DNA of 64,000 bases from Lonicera japonica (taxonomy: Eukaryota; Streptophyta; Magnoliopsida; Dipsacales; Caprifoliaceae). Positions 12,015 through 22,600 of this stretch are shown one piece after another (positions within the stretch are counted from its first letter, which is position 1; every line of letters begins with the position of its first letter). The position numbers and the translations under genes are program-made. A model generated the notes under the pieces. The model did not search any database. It saw only the letters and a program-made list of their open reading frames with translations, and had not been told where the DNA came from. The stretch covers positions 32,047,248 through 32,111,247 of the forward strand of contig CM038467.1 of the NCBI GenBank assembly GCA_021464415.1. The letters are read 5' to 3'.

Positions 12015-13610
12015 AATTAAGGTTTTGTATAATAACAAGATGAAAAATAGTAAGGAAAATATTGTATTTTAGTGAAAAATTGAAAAATAAATTGAGGGAT
12101 GCAATCAAATTAACTCTTTTTTTTTATTTCTTCATGGAAAAAATTTCTTTGGATGGTGAAGAAATTTTTTCTATAAAATATAAAGGGGGATACGATGGAA
12201 AACATATACTCATAGAAATGAGCATGAAATTGAAAGCATCTCATTAAATCTCTAAATTTATTTTACATCCTCTAATCTAAATTAGTTGTTTTTCTTATCA
12301 TTTTTCGCGTTGTTATCAAACGGACATGGAAAAGGAAAATAAAAGTAGTTTGATTTTTGTGAGAGTTGGAAAATAAGTTAAGATATGTGGTGAGATATTT
12401 TCTTACTTTGTAATTTTTTTTCATGAAAAAAATTTCTTTAGTGGTTAAGAGCAATGTTTTAAAAGGCGAGAGGCAGGTTTGAGACGTTTTGCCCAGACGA
12501 GGCAATGCGTGGCATAGCCTCATTTTTATTTAATTTTTCTCTAATAAAATTACAAAAAAATATAAAGTAAATTAGTCTTTATTTTTTTATAAATTAAATC
12601 GCATTGTATACTAAAATTTTAACTAAGTGTATTTTTTTTGTTACTTTTCAAAATATTAAATATCATTTAAATAAGCAACATATTTTATTTTTATGTTTTT
12701 AAAAAAGAGAACACCTCATAAATTTAATGGACCCATTAGTAATTGTGTAAATATTCAATATAACTAAGGGTAATTAGGTCATTCACCACATAGAATTAAA
12801 ATCCTACTTTTGCTTAATCCTTCTCTCTCTCTCACTTACAGCTCTAGCCTCACAACTACCTCTCTCATCTCCTTCCATCTCTCTTCATCTCACTTCTCAC
12901 ATACTTTGTAAGTCACGGTCACAGTTACACAGCTGCCTCTCTCATTTCCTTCCATCTTCATCTTTCACTTAACCTTCCATCTCCTTCAAGTTTTCTCTCT
13001 CTGCAGAACACCTCAAACACTTTCAGGCGTATGCCTCGAGACCTACGCCTCACACTTGCCTCAACCAGAAGAAGCGTTAGCCTCAGAAATAGCCCAAAAA
13101 ATAATGCCTCGAAAGCCTTTTTCTTCTGCCTTACCTCGAGGCGTATGCCTCGAGCGTCTTATAAAACATTGGTTGAGAGGAAAAAAAATTCCACAAAAAT
13201 AATGTAAGTATGAAGGACATTTACTTATAAAAATAAGCCTGAAATGAAGAGGATCTCATCACACGCTTCAACTTATTTTCCAACTTCTTATTTAAATAAA
13301 GTATTTTTATTATCATTTTTCATATTATTATAAAACGGATCTTAAAGTTTTATTTGATAAACAACATGGAAAAGAATAAAAAGAATAAGAAGCTAAAAAA
13401 TATGTTGAGTCATGTGATCAAATACTCTCCATCTCATACTCACTCTTATGAGTAAATACGCGCATCCTTCATTATTTTTTTGTGAATTTTTTTTCTTTAT
13501 CAACCACCGAAGAAAATTTATCCATGAAAAAAGTTACACACCACATGTTTTAACCTTTTACAAAAATCAACTATTTTTTTTATATTATTATCAAATGGAC
13601 TCTAAAAGTT
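12015..13610. mobile_element. Cluster of three long-TIR (Mutator-like) MITEs
   Basis: Three related units lie side by side at about 12020-12325, 12320-13335 (interrupted) and 13340-13605. Each begins with a sequence like GATAACAACATGGAAAA, continues with an AAAATAAGTTGAG-like block and a CATGAAAAAAATTTCTTT centre, and closes with the inverted version ending ATTATCAAA. Further copies are near 29620-29885, 45370-45680 and 54125-54395. Termini of tens of bases suggest a Mutator-derived family; no transposase is present. Confidence 0.6.
12452..13171. mobile_element. 720-bp hAT-type MITE nested in a long-TIR MITE
   Basis: The left end CAATGTTTTAAAAGGCG and the right end, CAATGTTTTATAAGACG on the other strand, are inverted repeats. 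The flanks are 8-bp near-identical direct repeats, GTTAAGAG (12444-12451) and GTTGAGAG (13172-13179). The interior is pyrimidine-rich (12820-13010) with repeated GCCTCGAGGC-like motifs near both ends. There is no coding capacity. It interrupts an older MITE, so it inserted later. Confidence 0.75.
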
Positions 13611-14140
13611 CAATTTTTTAAAAATAATAAATTATACAGTTAACCATTATATTATTTTTGTTTTCTTAAAAAATGGAGTAAACCAGAATATTTACTGAGT
13701 AATATTAAACTACAAGAAATATATTACTTTATCATTAAAGCAAGAGTGAATCTATTTCAACTCTTTAATCAATCTTAGAAGTGACAATCCATATTCATAA
13801 CTTTTTCTTACAACTTAAGATGACAAAAGATGAAAACCTATACCATATTATAAAATCCAAAACTCATTTCTGTTGTATCATACTTTTAATTTATATTTAC
13901 CAAATAAATTATTTTTTTAGATAATGGGTTATAAGGCCTCGATCCGTAATGTTTTATAACTCTAAGGACGGACTCATGTTTAATAAAAGGAAGTAGTACT
14001 AATTTCATAATTTGGTTTTACAATAAGGACACTTTTCATAATATTAATTTATTTTAAGGAAAATGATAAATGTTGATGGACAAAAATACCCCAAACTAAA
14101 AAGTTGATGTGTCCACGCCGTTTTCATCGCGCAGCAACAT
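13611..14140. other. AT-rich spacer downstream of the TSB fragment
   Basis: No gene, repeat structure or further tryptophan synthase exon can be seen here, although exon 2 would be expected in this direction. Confidence 0.5.
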
Positions 14141-14206
14141 TTCTGTGGGTCAACCAGTTTTTTCCCTTTTTCGTTCTCTCTCTAAACCCGAACGAAGGTC
14201 GAAAAC

Positions 14207-14563
14207 CTGAAATTCATGGTCCCCGGCGAGTAAATGAAAAGCGGCTTCGAGCTGAGCGAGAGCATGCATAAGGGTTTCGGGAACGTACTTGCCACCGAAC
14301 TTGCCGAAGCGGTCGAAGGAGTCGGGGCGGAGGAGAAGCGGTTCAGCTTCTTGGTCCATTGTTGACTGAGCCGAATTACCGGTGAGAACACAGGATATAG
14401 AAGGGGTTTTGGTGGTGAAGGAAGGGCAAGACATATATCTTTGCAATTTGAACTGGGAAGAAGAAGAGGTTAATGAGGAGAGGGAGTAGGGTTTTGGAAT
14501 AATTGAAGAAGAAGAAGAAGGAAATGGTCTGAGAGTTGTTGGGTTTGTGGAGGAGAAGGCCAT
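14207..14563 (-). pseudogene. TSB: Tryptophan synthase beta chain, exon 1 fragment
   Basis: The intact enzyme condenses indole with serine in plastids as the last step of tryptophan synthesis. The visible 119 codons start at 14563. They hold a Ser/Thr-rich transit-peptide-like N-terminus (residues 1 to about 65), then LLLRPDSFDRFGKFGGKYVP and ETLMHALAQLEAAFHLLAGD, ending HEFQ. This matches the start of mature plant TSB. A plausible donor (CAG|GTTTTC) follows at 14206. No further TSB exon, including the PLP-lysine region HTGAHKINN, occurs on the minus strand between here and the left edge, where a tRNA and a complete unrelated gene start lie instead. The visible exon has no stop or frameshift, so loss of the rest may be recent. 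Alternatives are an unusually long first intron, which I consider unlikely, or an assembly join. Called a 5' gene fragment. Confidence 0.85.
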
Positions 14564-14875
14564 GTTTGGGGGACTGAATCACTTTTAGGGATTAGATTGA
14601 TTTTTACAAGGACGATTTTGATTTATTCATCATCTGAATCACTGTGAAATTTGCTCACCATTGTCAGTCATTCTTCTTCCCAATTACATTATTATATTTA
14701 TATTATATATATATAATATGTCTATGATTACCTAACAATAATTCATCTTACAATTCCTTGTGCAATGCTTGCACTGATAGTTTATTTCACTCTTTTATGG
14801 AGACATATATATATATATATGTATGTATGTATTTGGCAGAAAATGACTCATACTTATCGAAAGATTGCATGAAAT

Positions 14876-15340
14876 CCATTAGTGCTAAATGCATTTAGTA
14901 CCTTCTGGTTGTGTATTTAACATTTTCTGGTTATTATTCAGAAGGTGCTAAATGCATTTAGCACCTTCTGCTTCTGGTTGTGCATTTAACATTTTCTGGT
15001 TATTATTTAGAAGGTGCTAAATGCATTTAGCACCTTCTGGTTGGTGTCCAGGTGGTGCTATATGCATTTAGCACCTTCTGGTTGTGCATTTAACATTTTT
15101 TTGTTATTATTCAGAAAGTGCTAAATGCATTTAGTACCTTCTGGTTGGTGTCCAGGTGGTGCTAAATGCATTTAGCACCTTCTGATTGTTGTCCAGGTGG
15201 TGCTAAATGCATTTAGCACTTTCTGGTTGTGCATTTAGCATTTTTTGGTTATTGTTCAGAAGGTGCTAAATGCATTTAGCACCTTCTGGTTGGTGTCCAG
15301 GTGGTGCTAAATGCATTTAGCACCTTCTGGTTGCTGTTAG
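14876..15340. repeat. Minisatellite of nine palindromes upstream of the TSB fragment
   Basis: The core palindrome TGCTAAATGCATTTAGCA, usually extended to over 20 bp by flanking GG/CC, recurs near 14881, 14943, 15013, 15054, 15112, 15158, 15199, 15262 and 15303. Spacers alternate between about 40 bp (GGTTGGTGTCCAGGTGG) and about 60-67 bp (GGTTGTGCATTTAACATTTT). A few copies have single substitutions. It lies 0.3-0.8 kb upstream of the TSB start codon. Confidence 0.93.
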
Positions 15341-16585
15341 TGTCATAATGAGCGTGAGACATTATAAAGAAGGGGTATTAGTGTCTTTTTTGTATAGTGT
15401 CCTTAATTTACATAGCTTATTTTTAAATGTCCTTTATAATTATATTATTATTAGAATGAGCCCTTATACCTAATTGCCTCTTATTTTTTTCATAAAATAA
15501 TTATTTGCAACAGGAACTAAACCAACCCTTGCCCCTAAACTTATACAATAGGACACGTTTAATCATTAAGCCATTTATCATTACTATTATTTTTTAAAAC
15601 AAAATTATATATACCAAGAGTTTTACGCACAAAATCAGGGGAAAGGCTAAATACATACATTTCTTAAAGTACTTTTACCTACTCGGTATATATAGTGAAT
15701 AAATAGGCGTATACATTATTAGTTTATTACTACTAGGGGTATTTTAGGGTTTAGTCGGAGTAGAGATTAGGATACTCTAAATCTTTCCCAAACTTTATAG
15801 TTCGGTTTCGGTTCGATTTCGGTTTCTACACCTATGGAACCCAAACCCTCTCCAATTTATTCGGTTTTGATCCGGTTCGATCTCATTCGGTCTTAATCTT
15901 AACAAATTTATATATTCCAAAGCTTATTGTAAAATATTTAAAAAATAAAATTGATAGCATATAAAATTAGATAAAAAGTAATTAAAAGAAAATGAAACAT
16001 ATCCGATCTCATACTTGGCATAGCACACCAGGTATAAACCTTACAATCCAAAATCAATCAAGAAGGGAAGGATGCCTATTACTATTAGTATAGTGCACTG
16101 TCGGATACCATTTATTCTTCAAGTATTATATAAATTGTTTGTTTGTATGTATATGTGTAATTAAATTTCAAAAGGTGCAGTTTAATTAAGTTAGTAATTT
16201 TTTTTAATAAATTCGGTTTACTTTGGGTAACCCGAATCAATTGGTTTTGATTTCAACTTTTTTTCAATTCAAAATATTTTGGATCATAACGAATCAATTC
16301 AATTTGTTAATTGTTGTAGGAGCAACTCTATTGTATCTATACAATTTATACAATAAAATTCTTAATACATATTATATCTAAATGATAGCACATTATGTGT
16401 AATTTCTTTAAACATTAATTCGATTTTTGAATTTCTAAAAACTAACTCCTGATTACTACGTATGTGTCGACGAGTGAATATATACAATAAAGTCAGGACT
16501 ACATGATACAAAATGAAGTAAAAGTCCACCAACCTGTGATGGTATAAATACTGTTATTAACTTTCACATTCCTTCGGAACCTGTT
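15341..16585. other. Spacer between the palindrome array and the PDI promoter
   Basis: No gene is seen. Positions 15790-15900 and 16205-16300 carry degenerate TTCGGTTTCGGTT/TCGGTTTTGATCC-like motifs typical of dispersed plant repeats. I could not define element ends. Confidence 0.35.
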
Positions 16586-16591
16586 GCTGCA

Positions 16592-16597
16592 TATATA
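16592..16597 (+). promoter_or_regulatory. Probable TATA box of the PDI gene
   Basis: TATATA in the context GCATATATAACTCAG lies 58 bp before the ATG, leaving an A-rich leader of roughly 30 nt if transcription starts about 30 bp downstream. A second candidate, GGTATAAATAC, is at 16543-16553. Confidence 0.4.
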
Positions 16598-16654
16598 ACT
16601 CAGTTTCTCGTTCCATGAAAAACAAATAGAGAAAGAAGAATCAGCACAGCGAAA

Positions 16655-19600
16655 ATGTCGAGTTCATCAATGATCTGTATAGCATTCGGAACCCTAGCTC
16701 TGTTCCTTTTCTCGTCTTTGGTCCTAGCAGACGTCGTGGTTTTAACACAAGACAACTTCGAGAAAGAGGTCGGCCAAGATCGTGCTGCTCTCGTTGAATT
16801 CTACGCTCCTTGGTATAACAATCCCATCAATCAAATCTTTTCTTAAACTACTTTCCTTGTATATATCATATCATTAGTTATATTTCATACATTTCCATTG
16901 CCTTTGTAGTGGAATTAAAACTATATATATATATATATATATTTTGCATGATGAGCTCTTTTTGATGTTGCAAGATCTGTGGTTTTGCACTCTGCGATTT
17001 GTATTTTTACCTCTTAATGCTAAATAAAAGTTCATTCTGTTTAATGATGAATGGAAGTCCATTCGACATTAAGCGGTAGAATTGATATTTGTTTTCTCTT
17101 TTCTTAATGCTGAATTAGATTAAATTTATGTATTCAGCATTAAGAGGCAAGTATGGTGGTTGATACTTAATTTAACTTTAATGAAATTTTATTTCATGTA
17201 CGTATTCTTTTCCTTCCTTAGCTATTGATATATGTAACAATAATAATAATAATGGTAAAATTGTAAAATGCCATATATACAACATTCAAAGCCAAATAAA
17301 ATCAAATACATTTTTCAGGGGTTCTATTCAGCATTAAGCAGTCAAAGCAAATCATTCTGAATGATGAACACCGAAAAATTGTGTTTGATCTATTTGGCTT
17401 TGAATGTTGTATAGAAAGTCATTTTACATCACTCTCATTATTATGGTATGTATATAATAGCTAATGCATAAAAAGAATAGGGACGTCATTTGAATAAAAT
17501 TTCATTAAAGCGAGATTAAGCATTCCACGCAGTTGTTGTCTCCTTAACACTAAGTGCTTAATTTTAATCCAGTTTAACATTAACAAACATAATTTCTTTC
17601 TCTTAAAGCTGAATAGACTTCCATTTAGCATTAAGAGGTGAAAACAAACACCAACGAGCGAGATTATAATTTTCTCACATTATTGATGAGCTGTGGCCTG
17701 TTTTATCTAGAGTTTTAATCACATTTTGTGGTGACGTTAACAGTTCCATAGCTATGTTTTGTGTGTTTGGCATTTGTTCAGCGTTAAAGTTAAGAGAATC
17801 TTGCAAAATGTGTCGAATTTTGTCTGTTAAAAACACCTACTTTTAATTTTTTTTGGGGCAAAAGTCTTGCATCTCACATTGAAAAGGGATATTATTGTGT
17901 AGGAATCAAATTCTCAAAGATTTTAAGTGGTTTTCGTGAGTGCTTATTTTGCTTGGCAGGCCTTTGGATTGGTATTTTCAGTTGCAACTGGAAATGTAAG
18001 ATGAAATATATTTATCATATTTGTTAGGAGATAAGGAGAAAAGAAAAGGAGAGGAATAGTAAAAGTGAAAATGACTGATATTCCTCTTACTTATCTCCTC
18101 TTTGATAAAAGTTAAATTGAATCCTAACCTACTGTGCTTTTTTACTTTTTCCTGGATGGAAAAAACCTGGTGATCACCCTCAATTGATTCGAATTTGAAA
18201 AATGGTCCCCGCCACAAAATGTTTGTAGTAAGCAACTAAGCATGGAGATTTCAGGGAATAGTAAACTAAAATCCCGGCCCGGCTCAAACAAATCCTATCT
18301 TGCTACACAGATGCCCAAAGAAAGGTCCTTGTTACATAACATTCTCATATATCTCTATGTCAGTTACCAAAGACGCCATATCTATCTCTCTCAGCTTTTC
18401 AAATTTCCCATGGAGAAATATCATCTAATGATTTAATGATGTTTTGGGGGTGTCAGAGGTCACGTGGTCCCTTTCTATTGTAGCAGAGGGTGATTTTGCA
18501 AGGCAAAGAAAGGTAGTTCTGGCAAAGGTTTCATCTTGGTTTAAGGTTGTGTTGCTGGATGTATATTTTGGGTGCTATACATCCCTATTAAGAAAGTTCA
18601 TTTGCGTCCCTCCTCTTGACAGTATAAGGGGAAATCCTGGGTTATTTGACTATGCTACATTTTGGAGATTCCACATCAGTATAACTTAAGTTCTATTGTT
18701 GCATGAATTCTTTATTATTGGCTTCACATTCATTATTATTTGGTTCATTTTGGACAGCATGAGGAATTTCGGTGCTACAACATTAATAAAGTGTTAGAAT
18801 ATAAATGTAACACGATGCAGTTTATTAGAAGTTGTGGTATATTTTTTGTATTCATAAAATTGTTTAGACCTCCTGAGTATGTGCTGCTTGGTAACAGTCG
18901 TTTTTTAACTGGGTTATGTCACAGCAGCACTAGGAAATTTGATTTTTGTTTTTGTGGCAGGTGTGGGCACTGTAAAAAACTTGCGCCTGAGTATGAACAG
19001 CTTGGTGCAACTTTCAAGAAGGCAAAATCTGTTTTGATTGGAAAGGTTAGCTATTGAAGTTCATCTGGTTGTTATCTTCAAGTTTGAAGATCATACTTCA
19101 GGTCTTAAATTAATGAATTAGTGTTCAGTGACCAGTACTCACCCCGCCCCCTTCTTTTTCTTTTCTTTCTTTCATTTTTTTTTTGGTAAGTCTGCTTGTG
19201 TTGGTTGAGTGAACCCCTAGGAAAAATAATGACATTGTTTCGTTGAATTAAAGAACATAAGGAATGAGTAGGCGAAGCCATTCTTAAAATGTAATATGCA
19301 GTCAATATCTAACTAGATTAGTTCTATGATTAATTATTTTCAGCCATCAGTTATGCCCTAAACCGTTAAACCTAAAAGCCTGATGTGATAGGTTTTGAGG
19401 ATGAGAATTAAGGAGCCTAATAAATCCTTGTATTTTATTTTGATTGATTGATGTTTTTTCTTGTGTCTAGTCTTGGCTATCTAGTGTTTTGAAGTTCAAA
19501 ATTCTGTGTTTTGCTTTAGCTATCTTGTATTGCGAACTCGTGTTGGTATGGCACTTGAATTATTACTCTTTTGAGTGCTATTACCAGGCAATTAGGTAAC

Positions 19601-22600
19601 ATGGATCTGATTTTCAGTCTCTTATTTGGCCATGGTTTAAAGACAGGCCACCATAGCCACTTTTTGACTTTATCGATATTGGTATTTGTTTAGGTGATTA
19701 GTAAAGGTATGATGAATAGAGTGTTTAAACAATATTCCTTCCGCCTCAATTTACGAATCCCACTTTGACTTTTATACATTTGAAGAAAACACAAACATCA
19801 ATAATTAAGAATACAATTTATTTTCTATTGTGAGATTTCGTACTTGATTATGTCCCAAAAAGGAAATGAGACTCTTAATCTAAGATGAAAGGGGAATTAA
19901 AAAGTTATTGAAAATTCCTGAAAAGTAAGAGCAATCAAGTGGCTCAATTAGAGAACTGAAAGAATGTTATCTAACATACTTAACATTATGTAAATGATGA
20001 TACACATCTCTGTGATTTCTTTAGCGCAAACGTACATAGTTGTTGGGCATCAAGTATCAGGTACGACATTTGAAGTTTTGGGAATGGTTTTCTTCTAGAT
20101 TTGTATTTTTGGTTGTTTGTGTATACTCTTTTAAGATTTTTTTAGAATAAATTTTCTCCAAAAAAAAAATTTTGCAAGATGTGTACTGCTCTTTCTAAGA
20201 AAGTGTTTTGCGGGTTTAAGAAGATACAATGATGAGTGAATTGATCCTCTGTGCCAGACATACATAATTCTTTATTGGAATTGCTTACGAGTACTAGTGT
20301 ACTACCCCCTCATTCCAGAAAAAGGTCCCTAAAGGAAAGTGGGCTTGTAATTTGGGATGGAGGGAGTAACACTTTACATTATCTATTTTATCTGATCAGT
20401 TTATATGTTTTATAATTTATTGGATATTTTTTGGTGTAGGTGGACTGTGATGAGCATAAGAGCATTTGTAGCAAATATAGGGTGTCTGGGTACCCCACCA
20501 TCAAATGGTTTCCCAAGGGGTCGTTGAAGCCCAGAGAGTGAGTATTTGTGTTAACAGATAATTTTTTATGTGTATATCGCCCCATTCTGAAATACGCAGA
20601 GATTCGATAAGGTGTTACTCACCCATGCATATGCTTTCCAAATTATATTTCACCCTTTGAACTCTTACAAATTCTGTTCCTTCTTACATAAATTCCTTTA
20701 CTTCACAGATATGAAGGAGCACGTAATGCAGAAGCCCTTACTGCATTTGTAAATATGGAAGGAGGTAATACTCTTACTAGTAATTTGTAAATGTACTTTC
20801 TTCTTATCAGTAAGAGAAATCTGTTAATCCTTTTACTTAGTTTCGGTGAGTCTACCATCATAATATGACTTGACTGAGAACTTTTTTCTTTAACTAGCTT
20901 TTTCTGTGGAAATAAACATTCCTTGCTTCGGGGCTACCATCCTTACTAACATAATTTTAGTACATAATCATATACATAAATACAAGAAAACATTTGTAAA
21001 TTATTAGCAAAATAGATGGTAATATTGTTATTATAATTATGAGGAGGTATAGATGCTCTGTCCACGCACGGCGTTCTCAGTTACTATGTTTTTTTAGAAT
21101 TTGCCTCCCTTGCACCCTCACCTACAGCTTGAACAGGGGGTGAGCTAGTTTACTAGGATAATCATATCTTCCAAAGCCCATATCCAGCCAAGTGATTTGT
21201 AAAGCACCACTAAGAGCCAAAATAATCTCAACTAGGGCGGCATTCTCTAACCATCCAATCATAGGCAAACTGCAAACCTCAAAACTCAATGCTTCTGCTT
21301 AACAAACAGTATTTATACTTCAGTTAACACAAAATATCATGGTTGACCAATCCAAGTACAATCTCAGTAAGACATATGGTATTGCAAAGGAGAACATAAC
21401 AGTTACATGTTGTAGAATGGCAATAATATTCATATTTAGGGACTGTTTGGTTGTGTACATGGCCTAATTTAAAAATGAGTTCACATTAAATTAACGAATC
21501 GTAAATTTGTGTGTTTACAAATAATTCAATTCTAACTCATGAAGTTTTTGGAAGACTTTCTGAATGTTAGAATGAAAACATGTTAGGTGTCAACATCAAC
21601 ACTAGATCTCCTCAAAATATAGGGTTGGAGTGAATTCCCTACTTATAGAATTAGGCACTTTAAAGTTTTAATTGAAATGACTTAATTTGGGTTTTCATGA
21701 ATCAACTTGAGTTATCATATTTACAATTGTTCAATTTTCACAGCCAAACTCAATTTAATGTAGAAATTGTAAATTGCCGACAGCCAAATGGATCCTTAGT
21801 AACTCACAATGGTATACTTGTGATCATCCTCGAGTTGATTACGGACCCACATTGACATTTCAACATTGTTTTATTTTCAGGGACCAATGTAAAATTAGCT
21901 ACAATCCCATCACATGTGGTGGTACTAAGTTCAGATAACTTTGATAATATTGTTCTTGATGACACAAAGGATGTCCTGGTTGAGTTCTATGCACCCTGGT
22001 AAGAACAGACTCTGCTATGAGATGAGTAGTTATTCAAATTATGTATCCGCATATCATAGATGTTGAGTATCAGCACAAGGTCCTGTTTAGCCAATCCAGG
22101 GTCGATAATGGGTGTATTTTTAGTTCAGTGGGATTATTCTACATTGCATACCTGATGTTTCTTTTTTCCTTTCAGGTGTGGCCATTGCAAGAACCTTGCT
22201 CCTGTAAGTACATTTGATGTGAATTGCAAAAGCCTAGAATAGATGCTCGCATAGGCACAAAGGCAGACAAGCAGTTGAAAACTCGAGTTTCATTAATCAA
22301 AATTCAACTGCTTACAACCTTTTTTTTTTTTTCAGAACGATTCTAGTTGGAAAGAAACTGAAATGAGGAGAACTTGCTTAGGAGAAAAATAAGTATAAAT
22401 TACAAAATATTGTTTGCATTCACCACCACCTTCCTGTCCTGAGGGGGGGGGGGGGGGGGGGGGGGGGGCTGTCAATAGCCAAATAACCTCTTACATGTCC
22501 TTAAAGTTGTTCTTCTTGGTGTCACTAAAAATCTAGTTTAGAATGACCTATAAATGCAAATGGAAGAAACAGTTCAAGGGCTCGGAGCTTTTTGCAAAAG

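Noticed and set aside
14150..14206. Extension of the TSB frame past HEFQ (VFDLRSGL...)
   Set aside because: It departs from TSB homology at a GT donor, so it is most likely intron read-through.
18444..19057. Open frames upstream of PDI exon 2
   Set aside because: Homology begins only at 18961 after an AG acceptor; the rest is intron sequence.
21050..21310. Less AT-rich stretch in PDI intron 4 that looked like a retroelement fragment
   Set aside because: Translation in all frames has multiple stops and no recognisable motif.
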